A DNA stretch of 64,000 nucleotides. Source: Sphingobacterium shayense (GTDB lineage: Bacteria; Bacteroidota; Bacteroidia; Sphingobacteriales; Sphingobacteriaceae). The notes under the pieces are model-generated. The model did not search any database, was not told where the DNA came from, and was given only the letters and a program-made list of their open reading frames with translations. Positions 52,780 to 61,087 of the stretch are shown here, piece by piece. The translations under genes and the position numbers were made by a program. The DNA lies in NCBI RefSeq assembly GCF_013179575.1, contig NZ_JABMCQ010000006.1, positions 1 through 64,000 of the forward strand. The letters run 5' to 3'. The first letter of the stretch is position 1. Each line of letters begins with the position of its first letter.

Positions 52780-53559
52780 ATGATTCAATTAGAAATGATT
52801 GAAAAAGTCCAGCTTTGGGCTCAAAAAAGCGATGCCATATCCGCGGTATTCATGTATGGATCCTTTGTCAAAGACGAAGGTGATACTTATTCAGACATAG
52901 AGTTTTACGTGTTTTTAAACGCCGATATTGAATTTGATCGCTACCGCTGGGTTAATTCAATAGAAGATGTACGCATTTTTTTTATCAATGAGTTTGGCTC
53001 AGAAGTTGCAATTTTTAGAAATTTAATCAGAGGGGAATTTCATTTTCTTCCCAAACGTGAAATTTGTATATTAAAATCGTGGGTTGGCTTAGTATCTTTT
53101 GAATACTTTGAGAAAATGTCGTTGGTAGATAAGGACGGCGAGCTATCGGCCATCCTAACTAGCCTTAGCAAAGAGACGCCGAATCGGAGTTCTTCAGAAT
53201 CGCTTAAATGGGTTTGCAATTCGGCAATTAACGGCCTTCTACACGCCAGAAATCTTCTGTTGCGAGGTGAACTCGCACATGCCCATCAAAGCTTGTTCTA
53301 CGTTCATAAATACATTCTTTGGCTCATAAGGATTGAGGTGGATTCTACTGAACACTGGGAAAGCCCAACAAAAAAAGTAGAGGAAGATCTGCCTGCATAT
53401 TGGTATAAGAAATACGCTCACTGTACTGCAAGATTAGATAGACAAAGCTTGATTGATGCTTATCGACATTGTTTTGTGCTGACCATTGAGTTGTTCCATA
53501 AACTTCAAGCGCCCACAGATTTGGTATGTCTTTTGGATGAAATAGGAGCCGAAATATAG
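52780..53559 (+). CDS. Lincosamide nucleotidyltransferase-like protein (Lnu(B/F/G) group)
   Basis: 259 residues, near the family length of 267-273. Nucleotidyltransferase core: FMYGSFVKDEGDTYSDIEFY (Gly27-Ser28, Asp39 and Glu41 as the metal-binding carboxylates), VRIFFINEFGSEVAIFRNLI, and RGEFHFLP, as I recall for Lnu(F)-type enzymes. The C-terminal helical domain has KYILWLIRIEVDSTEHWESP and AHCTARLDRQSLIDAYRHC. Known members transfer AMP to lincosamides; whether this one does is inferred. A leader-ORF/attenuator upstream supports control by ribosome-targeting drugs. Confidence 0.75.
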   Translation: MIQLEMIEKVQLWAQKSDAISAVFMYGSFVKDEGDTYSDIEFYVFLNADIEFDRYRWVNSIEDVRIFFINEFGSEVAIFRNLIRGEFHFLPKREICILKSWVGLVSFEYFEKMSLVDKDGELSAILTSLSKETPNRSSSESLKWVCNSAINGLLHARNLLLRGELAHAHQSLFYVHKYILWLIRIEVDSTEHWESPTKKVEEDLPAYWYKKYAHCTARLDRQSLIDAYRHCFVLTIELFHKLQAPTDLVCLLDEIGAEI

Positions 53560-53574
53560 TTCAATGTGATTGTT

Positions 53575-53607
53575 GGAATTGTACAGTATTAGATTACTGG
53601 CAATTCC
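53575..53607 (+). terminator. Weak terminator-like inverted repeat after the nucleotidyltransferase gene
   Basis: GGAATTG (53575-53581) / CAATTCC (53601-53607) with a 19-base loop, 15 bp after the stop at 53559, and only a moderately T-rich tail. Confidence 0.35.
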
Positions 53608-53743
53608 ATTATTCTACTTGATGTTGTTAACCACATGTGATCTTATTCTTACGATCTTATTGTCTTTAAACTGATAGAGGTAAAACTAAGCAAAGACTAT
53701 CGAGTAAACCATAAAAGAAGATAAAGTTCTATTACAATCTGGC

Positions 53744-53787
53744 CAAAAAAAAACAAAACCCTGCAAATTGATAACTTACAGGGTTTT
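53744..53787 (-). terminator. Terminator of tRNA-Met
   Basis: Stem AACCCTG (53757-53763) / CAGGGTT (53779-53785), followed on the minus strand by a T-run interrupted once. It lies just downstream of the tRNA, 5-8 bp from its 3' end. Confidence 0.8.
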
Positions 53788-53791
53788 TAAG

Positions 53792-53865
53792 TGCGCCCAC
53801 CTGGGCTCGAACCAGGGACCAAAAGATTATGAGTCTTCTACTCTAACCAACTGAGCTATAGGCGC
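53792..53865 (-). tRNA. tRNA-Met (CAT)
   Basis: 74 nt. Acceptor GCGCCTA pairs with TGGGCGC with one G-T pair; D-arm TAGCTCAGTTGGTTAGAG; anticodon loop CTCATAA with CAT; T-arm with GGTTCGAGCCC; no encoded CCA. CAT with A37-A38 and this body fits elongator Met. Ile2 (lysidine) tRNA also has CAT, so this identity is very likely but not absolute. Confidence 0.92.
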
Positions 53866-53950
53866 GGTGGTATTTTTCATCAAAAGTCCGTGGTTACTCG
53901 CTTTTGACGATGCAATTATCGATATTTGTAGTGAGAAAACAAAATTTTAG

Positions 53951-54580
53951 ATGCAAAAAATTAAAAATATTATTCTCGATTATGGCAATGTTATCTTTAT
54001 GATTGACTTTGCCCGCGTTCAAGAATCGTTTAGTAAGTTGGGAATCAAAAATATAGATACTTTTTTCGGTCATCGGGCCCAAGATCCGTTATTTGATCAG
54101 TTTGATCGAGGAGAATTCACAGCTTCCGAATTCCGAACTAGAGTTCGGGAGATGATAGGTGACGGCTCGCTGACAGATGAGGCAATTGACGAGGCATGGA
54201 ATTCATTATTAATAGGTGTTCCACCGGGTCGACACGGGATGTTGGAATATCTTCATGATAAATACCGAACGTTCCTCTTAAGCAACAATAACGAGATACA
54301 CTATGCGCATTGTATGAAACATCTTCAGGAAGTATACGATGTACCTAGTAATGAACAGTTTTTTGAGAAAACATATTATTCTCATCTTGTTGGTATCAGA
54401 AAGCCAGATCATGCGATTTTCCAGTTATTAATTGACGAAAACGATATTATTCCTCAGGAGACCTTGTTTATAGACGATAGTCCGCAGCATCTAGAGAGCG
54501 CAAGACTATTGGGATTTCAAACAGCATTGTGCACACATGAAGAACCTTTGGAAATCTTAATAGAGAAGTTTGGTCTTTAA
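53951..54580 (+). CDS. HAD-family hydrolase (YihX-like)
   Basis: 209 residues. HAD superfamily with motif I LDYGNVIFMID, motif II LLSNNNEIHY, a conserved Lys in VGIRKPDHAIFQLL, and motif IV TLFIDDSPQHLESARLLGFQ. The motif I sequence D-x-G-N-V matches the subfamily that includes alpha-D-glucose-1-phosphate phosphatase YihX. Substrate specificity cannot be assigned. Transcribed toward rpsU, whose own promoter follows the gene. Confidence 0.88.
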   Translation: MQKIKNIILDYGNVIFMIDFARVQESFSKLGIKNIDTFFGHRAQDPLFDQFDRGEFTASEFRTRVREMIGDGSLTDEAIDEAWNSLLIGVPPGRHGMLEYLHDKYRTFLLSNNNEIHYAHCMKHLQEVYDVPSNEQFFEKTYYSHLVGIRKPDHAIFQLLIDENDIIPQETLFIDDSPQHLESARLLGFQTALCTHEEPLEILIEKFGL

Positions 54581-54597
54581 AATAATAATTTTATTTC

Positions 54598-54628
54598 TTT
54601 GATTAGAGTCTACTTTCACGTATCTTTG
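54598..54628 (+). promoter_or_regulatory. Promoter of rpsU
   Basis: TTTG at 54598-54601, 19-bp spacer, TATCTTTG at 54621-54628: an almost perfect Bacteroidota sigma-ABfr-type promoter (TTTG - N19 - TAnnTTTG). It gives a ~35-40 base leader before the SD and start of rpsU. Confidence 0.8.
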
Positions 54629-54650
54629 CAACACAAAATTTAAAGGGCAC

Positions 54651-54660
54651 GAAAGGAGGT
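54651..54660 (+). promoter_or_regulatory. Strong Shine-Dalgarno of rpsU
   Basis: GAAAGGAGGT is fully complementary to 10 bases of the 16S rRNA tail (ACCTCCTTTC). It ends 11 bases before the ATG. Most genes in this window have no such site, so it stands out strongly. Confidence 0.8.
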
Positions 54661-54671
54661 ATACAAAGCAC

Positions 54672-54863
54672 ATGATTATCGTAAACATCAAAGAAGGAGA
54701 ATCTTTAGACAGAGCGTTAAAACGTTTCAAAAAGAAATTCGAAAAAACAGGAGTTTTGCGCGAACTACGTTCACGTCAAGCATACGAGAAAAGATCTGTA
54801 ACTCGTCGTATCCAAGTTAAGAAAGCAATTTACAAACAAGGCTTAAATCAGGAAACTGTTTAA
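54672..54863 (+). CDS. rpsU: 30S ribosomal protein S21
   Basis: 63 residues, standard length. N-terminal MIIVNIKEGESLDRALKRFK and the basic C-terminal region with QAYEKRSVTRRIQVKKA match S21. In Bacteroidota bS21 contributes to hiding the anti-Shine-Dalgarno of the ribosome, so a strong SD on its own mRNA is consistent with autogenous control: ribosomes lacking S21 would translate it best. It has a clear promoter and terminator and is a single-gene unit. Confidence 0.96.
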   Translation: MIIVNIKEGESLDRALKRFKKKFEKTGVLRELRSRQAYEKRSVTRRIQVKKAIYKQGLNQETV

Positions 54864-54888
54864 TCTTAGTTTTAATACAGATATAGGA

Positions 54889-54916
54889 AGGGGCTAATTC
54901 ATTAGCCCTTTTTTTT
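54889..54916 (+). terminator. Terminator of rpsU
   Basis: GGGCTAA (54891-54897) / TTAGCCC (54902-54908), four-base loop TTCA, followed by TTTTTTTTTT. A textbook intrinsic terminator. Confidence 0.93.
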
Positions 54917-54949
54917 ATGTATTTTTTTAAACTGAAACGCATCAAGGGG

Positions 54950-54957
54950 TATATTTG
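54950..54957 (+). promoter_or_regulatory. -7 promoter box of the sulfurtransferase gene
   Basis: TATATTTG matches TAnnTTTG and ends 18 bases before the ATG at 54976. The -33 region is T-rich but lacks TTTG at the ideal spacing. Confidence 0.6.
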
Positions 54958-54975
54958 TACTAAACAGGTAGACGA

Positions 54976-55812
54976 ATGGAATCAATTATTTTTAATAATG
55001 AGTTACTAGCATTGTATAAAGCAGGAGACAGGGCGGTAATAATAGAGGCTGGTTCTGGGGAAAAGGCGAAGTATGATTTTAGGCAGGACCATCTTCAGAG
55101 CGCCAAATTTGTTGATCTAGAGCATGATCTTTCTTCCGTGCAGGATCCCAAATACGGCGGGAGACATCCGCTTGTGAGCATTCAAGAATTCTCTATGTTA
55201 TTAGGAGGGTTGGGGATTAATCCGACCAGTCATGTTGTCGTATATGACCGCGCTCATGGCACTAACGCTGCAGCACGTTTTTGGTGGATGTTGCGTTCTG
55301 TAGGTCACAAAAGCGTGCAGGTGTTAAGTAGTGGTTTTGAGCAAACAAAAGCTTTCGGAATTCCTACGGAATCCGGCGAATCAACCCTTAGCGGTATAGA
55401 ACCTTATCCAATTAACGGTTGGCAACTACCGATGAGTAGCATGAATGAGGTTGCTGAATCCATTAATGATGCTAATTCTGTTATTATTGATGTTAGGGAA
55501 CAAAAGCGTTTCCGTGGAGAAACAGAGGCAATCGATCTTATCGCTGGGCATATTCCTGGCGCTATCAACATTCCGTTAGCAAACAATTTAACAGATCAGG
55601 GTATATTTAAATCTCCAGAAGAGTTGCGAACAATTTATGGTCCTTATTTTCAGGACAAAGATTTCGAAAAGATTATCGTTCATTGTGGATCTGGCGTCAC
55701 TGCTTGCCATACAATCTTAGCCATTGATTACGCTGGACTGCCGATACCTAAACTGTATGTAGGGTCGTGGAGTGAATGGTCGCGTAACGACAATCCTATG
55801 GAAACAATATAG
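54976..55812 (+). CDS. Thiosulfate/3-mercaptopyruvate sulfurtransferase (two rhodanese domains)
   Basis: 278 residues: an N-terminal inactive rhodanese domain (about 5-125; HVVVYDRAHGTNAAARFWWM) and a C-terminal active domain (about 155-278). The active-site loop is CGSGVTA (HCGSGVTACHT), the form typical of 3-mercaptopyruvate sulfurtransferases rather than CRKGVTA of thiosulfate types. It transfers sulfur to cyanide or thiols, in cysteine or cyanide metabolism. No signal peptide. Single gene with its own promoter box. Confidence 0.92.
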   Translation: MESIIFNNELLALYKAGDRAVIIEAGSGEKAKYDFRQDHLQSAKFVDLEHDLSSVQDPKYGGRHPLVSIQEFSMLLGGLGINPTSHVVVYDRAHGTNAAARFWWMLRSVGHKSVQVLSSGFEQTKAFGIPTESGESTLSGIEPYPINGWQLPMSSMNEVAESINDANSVIIDVREQKRFRGETEAIDLIAGHIPGAINIPLANNLTDQGIFKSPEELRTIYGPYFQDKDFEKIIVHCGSGVTACHTILAIDYAGLPIPKLYVGSWSEWSRNDNPMETI

Positions 55813-55981
55813 TTTTCCGTAGAACACCATGCTTATCAAGAGAATTGAACAGTTGTAATTCGATAACTGGTATATACTAAATTGCCCGATGGATACCATT
55901 TTTAAGAATAGAATTCTGATATTTACCATAAGCATTCAAATTTAAAAGGCTTTTTCACACCTATAACCCCAGATCGTCCAG

Positions 55982-57229
55982 ATGTCAAAAAAGGAAGTCG
56001 TTTCGTTAACTGGTTACCAGAAACTCGTTGTTTTTATACTAGCAATTACCCAATTTACTGTTGTTTTGGATTTTATGATTATGTCGCCTATGGGTGATCT
56101 TCTGATGAAATCAATTAATTTAAAGCCTACCCAGTTCGGTGTAGCAGTGTCCGCGTATGCGTTTAGCGCCGGAATATCGGGGTTACTGACCGCGGGTTTT
56201 GCCGATCGATTCGACAGAAAGAAATTGTTACTCTTTTTTTATTCAGGTTTTATTGTCGGCACTTTTCTTTGCGGGTTTGCTACCAATTATCCTCTTTTAG
56301 TTGCTGCACGAATTGTTACGGGTCTTTTTGGCGGTGTAATAGGGTCGATTTCGATGGCGATCATCACGGATGTTTTTCGTTTGGACCAACGTGGGCGCGT
56401 AATGGGGTTTGTACAAATGGGTTTTGGGGCAAGTCAAGTGTTAGGTATACCCATAGGGCTTTATATTGGAAATGCTTGGGGATGGCAAAGCGCCTTTTTA
56501 TGGATTGCGGTCGTTGCGCTAATTATCGCCATACTTATCGCATTAAAATTAAAGCCTATTACAGCTCATTTAGGACTCCAAAAAGAACGCTCAGCTGCTA
56601 CACACCTATGGAAAACGTTTTCGAAAAGAGAGTATCGAATAGGTTTCTTGGCTACGGCATTGCTATCAATAGGCGGGTTTATGATGATGCCTTTTAGTAG
56701 TGTTTTTGCTGTAAATAATCTCCATGTTACCCACGAGCAGCTACCCATGTTGTTTATGGTTTCGGGTATTTCCTCGCTAATTATTATGCCTTTGATTGGT
56801 CGTTTGAGTGACCAATTCGATAAGTTTAAAATTTTTACAATAGCTACAGTGTGGATGATTGTAATGGTTCTTATTTATACGAGTTTGGGGCCGACTCCTT
56901 TTACGATCGTTGTAATTTTTAATATTATGATGATGATGGGGATTCTAAGTAGGATGACTCCGTCGTCAGCGTTAGTAACTGCTGTTCCGGAAATGAAAGA
57001 CCGGGGAGCATTTATGAGCGTCAGTTCTTCTTTGCAGCAATTAGCCGGTGGTATAGCGGCCGCGATTGCTGGAATGATTATCGTTCAGAAAACGAATGAA
57101 AGTCCGTTGGAACATTATACGACGCTTGGATATATTGTTGTGTTTATTAGTATAGTGACGATTTATATGATCTATAGGGTAAGCATTATTGCAAAATCTA
57201 AACCAATTAAAGATCCAAAGATCGATTGA
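55982..57229 (+). CDS. Major facilitator superfamily transporter
   Basis: 415 residues with about 12 predicted membrane segments. The MFS loop 2-3 motif GFADRFDRKKLL is present, with an early TQFTVVLDFMIMSPMGDLLM segment and GLFGGVIGSISMAIITDVFR typical of the DHA1/arabinose-efflux-type group. The substrate is unknown; it is probably an efflux pump for drugs or metabolites. It is not clearly in the same transcript as the sulfurtransferase (170-bp gap). Confidence 0.9.
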   Translation: MSKKEVVSLTGYQKLVVFILAITQFTVVLDFMIMSPMGDLLMKSINLKPTQFGVAVSAYAFSAGISGLLTAGFADRFDRKKLLLFFYSGFIVGTFLCGFATNYPLLVAARIVTGLFGGVIGSISMAIITDVFRLDQRGRVMGFVQMGFGASQVLGIPIGLYIGNAWGWQSAFLWIAVVALIIAILIALKLKPITAHLGLQKERSAATHLWKTFSKREYRIGFLATALLSIGGFMMMPFSSVFAVNNLHVTHEQLPMLFMVSGISSLIIMPLIGRLSDQFDKFKIFTIATVWMIVMVLIYTSLGPTPFTIVVIFNIMMMMGILSRMTPSSALVTAVPEMKDRGAFMSVSSSLQQLAGGIAAAIAGMIIVQKTNESPLEHYTTLGYIVVFISIVTIYMIYRVSIIAKSKPIKDPKID

Positions 57230-57608
57230 AAATGCAGGTGGCTAAACGGCATATCGAAGCCCAACCGGCATATGTTAATTTTTAAGCACGTCCCCCAGTC
57301 GAATATTACTGGATTAACGTGGCGGGATAACGACAAAATGAATTATTTTCCGAATAGACGAAAACGGAAAGAGTGCTTTCTTTTCGTTGGTATAATAACG
57401 TTACAAAACCCCGATTATCTGCCCTAGATAACAATTGCTTTCTTTCCGAGGAGAAGCGTAAAATAATATTTTTATAAATATATAGTAAATTGATAGATAT
57501 TATATGGTAAGTAGATAAATATTTTTTAACTTTGTTGGTAAGTTATTGAAAAGAAGACAGTGTTTTACACTGTTAAATGATAAAGTGTTAATTGAGAGAG
57601 AAGTTAAT
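57230..57608. other. Intergenic region upstream of the sulfate assimilation operon
   Basis: Includes a hairpin TTTCCG (57347-57352) / CGGAAA (57365-57370), followed by a T-rich stretch that may end the MFS transcript, and a TAACTTTG box at 57527-57534. No convincing SAM riboswitch was found. Confidence 0.55.
57527..57534 (+). promoter_or_regulatory. -7 promoter box of the sulfate assimilation operon
   Basis: TAACTTTG fits TAnnTTTG and lies 75 bp upstream of the first gene (57609). The -33 region has no clear TTTG, so the call is moderate. Confidence 0.5.
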
Positions 57609-59714
57609 ATGCAGAGCTTTCGTACAGAAATAGAAAACCCAGTTGTTGCAAAGGAGATCATTGAGTTAGAGAAGAAGATCCGCGCGTATAGAGATGGGAA
57701 CATAGTAGAGGATAGATTTAAATCATTGCGTCTAGCGCGAGGTATATACGGCCAACGTCAACCTGGAGTGCAGATGGTTCGGATCAAGTTACCTTATGGT
57801 AAAATCACTTTTAAACAAATTCTCAAGGTTGCAGATATCTCTGATGAATTTGCGAGTAGTAATCTACATCTAACTACGCGTCAAGATATACAGATCCATT
57901 TTGTTAGTCTTGATCGCACTCCAGAATTATGGGAGAAATTAGCCGAAGACGAGATGACTATCCGTGAGGCATGTGGGAATACCGTTCGTAATGTAACAGG
58001 ATCTCCGCAATCAGGAATTGATCCCGATGAAGCATTTGATATTTCGCCGTATGCGCAATTGACCTTTGAATATTTGGTTCGCAACCCGATCTGCGCAGAA
58101 ATGGGGCGGAAGTTTAAAATAGGCTTCTCTTCAAGTGACAAGGATACAGCTTTCTCCTATTTACAAGATTTTGGTTTTATAGCGAAAATCCAAAATGTTG
58201 ATGGCCAAGAGAAACGCGGATTTACCGTAATGTACGGTGGAGGATTAGGCGCGCAACCGATTTTGGCAAATAAGATATATGATTTTCTACCAGAGGATGA
58301 AGTTATTCCTTTGATCGAAGCGACGATTCGTGTATTCGATCGCTACGGTGAGCGGAACAATAGAAATAAAGCGAGATTTAAGTATGTTGTGCAGAAGCTT
58401 GGTATCGAAGAAGTTTTACGTTTAGTAGAAGAAGAGCGGATCGCGATCAAAAGTAAACAATACGTGTTCGATAGGTCCCGTATCTTGCTTCCTGAGCCAC
58501 CTAAAGAAGTTAATATAGATGTAACTCCGGTAGATCCATTGTCATACGAAATTTGGCGTACTACGAACGTTTTCGAACAAAAACAAAAGGGGTTTTATGG
58601 AGTTTACTTACGCGTGCCAACTGGCGATATTCCTACAGATAAAGCGAGAATACTTGTAAATTCAATTCGTGATCACGTTGCTGACGATATGCGAATTACG
58701 CAAGATCAAAATCTATTGTTAAAATTCGCACGCGAATCGTCCTTACCGCATATCTATAATGTATTACACAGTTTAGGGTATGCAGCAACTGGATATAACA
58801 GTACCGCAGATGTTACGACCTGTCCGGGAACAGATACTTGTAATCTGGGGATCTCGAATTCTACGGAGATGGCTCGCGTTTTGGAACATCATGTAACGAC
58901 TCACCATAACGAATTTATATACGAACAGGATCTGAAAATTAAAATATCTGGCTGTATGAATTCCTGTGGTCAACATAGTTTGGCGCATATTGGTTTTCAC
59001 GGTAGCTCACTGAAAGCTAGTGGGCGCGTATTGCCTGCAGCTCAAGTCATGATGGGTGGTGGCACCGTAGGGGGGGGGCTTGGCCGTATTTCAGATCGTA
59101 TCACGAAAGTGCCAACAAAGCGTGTCCCTCAGGTGGTCGATGCTGTTTTGGAAGACTTCAAAGTAAATAAGTTGGAGAGTGAAAACTTCCACGCCTATTA
59201 CGATCGCCAGACAAAAGATTATTTTTATCGTCTATTGAAACCTATCGCAGACTTGAGTACGTTAACTGAAGATGAGTTTGTCGATTGGGGACGAAATGAA
59301 GTCTATAATACAGCAATTGGTGTCGGTGAATGCGCGGGCGTTGTGATCGACTTAGTTTCGACACTTTTATTTGAGTCGGAAGAGAAACTTGAATTTGCTA
59401 AAACAGCTGTTGAAAAAGGCTTATACGCAGATGCGATATACCACGCTTATAGTTCGTTTATATCAACAGCAAAAGCGTTGTTACTTGATAAAGGTGTGAA
59501 TGCCAGTACACAAATAGCGGTAATAAATGAATTTGACGAAAAATACGTAAAAACTGGTATTTTTGATTTTCCTGCGACATTTGCAGAACGTGTATTACAA
59601 ATTAATAAATTTGAGCCTTCGAAAGAATTCGCCGATACTTATATATTACAAGCAACGGCATTCCATTTAGAGGGAGCGGATAAGAGAGAAGAGTCTCGTG
59701 TAGCGACATCATAG
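57609..59714 (+). CDS. Ferredoxin-type sulfite/nitrite reductase with C-terminal HEPN domain
   Basis: About 701 residues from the ATG at 57609; the frame continues upstream to 57546. The reductase part (about 1-580) contains two ferredoxin-like half domains (LRLARGIYGQRQPGVQMVRI, LKVADISDEFASSNLHLTTR) and the Fe4S4-siroheme Cys set: CPGTDTC (Cys405, Cys411) and CMNSC (Cys449, Cys453). It should reduce sulfite, or possibly nitrite, to sulfide using siroheme, whose synthesis genes follow. Residues about 585-690 resemble a HEPN domain (KTAVEKGLYADAIYHAYSSF); the RNase-type RxxxxxH is not evident. Role in assimilatory sulfur metabolism is supported by the neighbours. Confidence 0.9.
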   Translation: MQSFRTEIENPVVAKEIIELEKKIRAYRDGNIVEDRFKSLRLARGIYGQRQPGVQMVRIKLPYGKITFKQILKVADISDEFASSNLHLTTRQDIQIHFVSLDRTPELWEKLAEDEMTIREACGNTVRNVTGSPQSGIDPDEAFDISPYAQLTFEYLVRNPICAEMGRKFKIGFSSSDKDTAFSYLQDFGFIAKIQNVDGQEKRGFTVMYGGGLGAQPILANKIYDFLPEDEVIPLIEATIRVFDRYGERNNRNKARFKYVVQKLGIEEVLRLVEEERIAIKSKQYVFDRSRILLPEPPKEVNIDVTPVDPLSYEIWRTTNVFEQKQKGFYGVYLRVPTGDIPTDKARILVNSIRDHVADDMRITQDQNLLLKFARESSLPHIYNVLHSLGYAATGYNSTADVTTCPGTDTCNLGISNSTEMARVLEHHVTTHHNEFIYEQDLKIKISGCMNSCGQHSLAHIGFHGSSLKASGRVLPAAQVMMGGGTVGGGLGRISDRITKVPTKRVPQVVDAVLEDFKVNKLESENFHAYYDRQTKDYFYRLLKPIADLSTLTEDEFVDWGRNEVYNTAIGVGECAGVVIDLVSTLLFESEEKLEFAKTAVEKGLYADAIYHAYSSFISTAKALLLDKGVNASTQIAVINEFDEKYVKTGIFDFPATFAERVLQINKFEPSKEFADTYILQATAFHLEGADKREESRVATS

Positions 59715-59729
59715 AGAGAAAGAGAAGAG

Positions 59730-60494
59730 ATGCAAGGTAAACCATTTATCACACTCGTTGGCGCCGGTCCGGGCGATCCAGATTTAATTACTTTGAAAGG
59801 AATCAAAGCGATAAGGGATGCTGACGTAATATTATATGACGCACTAGTTAACCTAGAGGTCTTGGAGCATGCGAAACCTTCTTGTACTAAAATTTATGTT
59901 GGTAAACGTGCAGAACGTATTTCGACATCACAAGATTATATTAATAAATTGCTCGTCGACTATGCACTGACTCATGGGCATGTCGTTCGTTTGAAAGGAG
60001 GTGACCCATTTGTATTTGGCAGGGGTGGAGAAGAACTTGATTATGTGCGTCAGTTCAATATACCAACAGCGGTAGTTCCTGGAATTTCATCTTCGATCGG
60101 ACTTACCGGATTACAGCAAATTCCACTTACTTATAGAGGGATTAGTGAGAGTTTTTGGGTTATCACTGGTGCGACTTCGGACGGGCACTTGTCTGAAGAT
60201 TTATATACTGCGGTGAAGACAAATGCCACAGTTGTGGTCTTGATGGGACATGCAAAACTAGACCAGATTATTGCTTTGTATAAAGAAAATGGTCGTGGCG
60301 AACTTCCAATTGCTTTAATTCAAAATGGTTCACTGCCAAATGAACGAATTGCATTAGGAACTATTGATACGATTATTGAAGAGTCAAATAAGAAGACGAT
60401 TGGTGTGCCCGCAATCATTGTTCTTGGAGAAGTTGTATCCAAGCACCTCGCGTTTAAGGAAATTAAAGAAAAGATACAATCACTGGCGATATAA
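59730..60494 (+). CDS. cobA: Uroporphyrinogen-III C-methyltransferase (SUMT)
   Basis: 254 residues, typical SUMT length. SAM-dependent tetrapyrrole methylase motifs: VGAGPGDPDLITLKGIKAIR, ADVILYDALV, VVRLKGGDPFVFGRGGEELD and VVPGISSSIGLTGLQQIP. It makes precorrin-2 from uroporphyrinogen III for siroheme. Its stop overlaps the next gene start by one base (TAATG), and it lies 15 bp after the reductase that uses the product. Confidence 0.95.
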   Translation: MQGKPFITLVGAGPGDPDLITLKGIKAIRDADVILYDALVNLEVLEHAKPSCTKIYVGKRAERISTSQDYINKLLVDYALTHGHVVRLKGGDPFVFGRGGEELDYVRQFNIPTAVVPGISSSIGLTGLQQIPLTYRGISESFWVITGATSDGHLSEDLYTAVKTNATVVVLMGHAKLDQIIALYKENGRGELPIALIQNGSLPNERIALGTIDTIIEESNKKTIGVPAIIVLGEVVSKHLAFKEIKEKIQSLAI

Positions 60495-61087
60495 TGAATG
60501 AATTATTTCCTATTTACGTAAAACTCGATCTTATCCAAGTGTTAGTAGTAGGTGGTGGCGCTGTCGGTTTAGAGAAGTTGCAGGCGATACTTGCAAATTC
60601 GCCGCGTGCGCAAGTTCACCTTGTAGCGAAGGAAGTAAATAAAGGAATTCCTCAGTTAGTTAATGGAAATGAACGCATTAAAATTTCGGAACGTGTTTTT
60701 ATGGAGAGCGATTTAGATGGTGTGGATTTAGTGCTTCTAGCAACGAACAATACGGCCTTAAACGATTACATTCGTCAACTAACAAAGGAGAAAAACATTC
60801 TTTTGAATGTTGCCGACAAACCAGATCTTTGTGATTTTTATTTAGGCTCTGTTGTTACAAAAGGCAATTTAAGGATTGGAATTTCAACCAATGGGAAATC
60901 TCCAACTATAGCGAAGAGAATAAAAGAATTTTTAAATGAGCTTCTCCCCGAAGAGATAGATGAGACCCTCGAATTAATGGGGGCTTTAAGAGATCAATTG
61001 AAAGGGGACTTTCAGGAAAAAGTTAGGGTATTGAACAAACATACAAAAGACGTTTTATCAAATAATTCATATGATAACGCAGATTAA
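60494..61087 (+). CDS. Precorrin-2 dehydrogenase/sirohydrochlorin ferrochelatase (CysG N-terminal-like)
   Basis: 197 residues, equal to the CysG N-terminal module alone. The NAD-binding GGGAVGLEKLQAIL motif is near residue 20; NVADKPDLCDFYLGSVVTKG and LRIGISTNGKSPTIAKRIKE are the substrate-binding/ferrochelatase signature. It converts precorrin-2 to sirohydrochlorin and inserts iron, completing siroheme synthesis. The 3' end overlaps cysH by 17 bases. Confidence 0.93.
   Translation: MNELFPIYVKLDLIQVLVVGGGAVGLEKLQAILANSPRAQVHLVAKEVNKGIPQLVNGNERIKISERVFMESDLDGVDLVLLATNNTALNDYIRQLTKEKNILLNVADKPDLCDFYLGSVVTKGNLRIGISTNGKSPTIAKRIKEFLNELLPEEIDETLELMGALRDQLKGDFQEKVRVLNKHTKDVLSNNSYDNAD

Noticed and set aside
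52555-53559. Possibility that the Lnu-like gene sits on a mobile element
   Set aside because: No transposase, integrase, terminal inverted repeat or target duplication seen around it.
56269-56697. 142-codon plus-strand frame inside the MFS gene
   Set aside because: Cys/Arg-rich out-of-frame translation of membrane helices, no domain.
57230-57608. SAM riboswitch upstream of the sulfate assimilation genes
   Set aside because: No conserved SAM-I core or fitting stem order was seen; only a hairpin and a promoter box.
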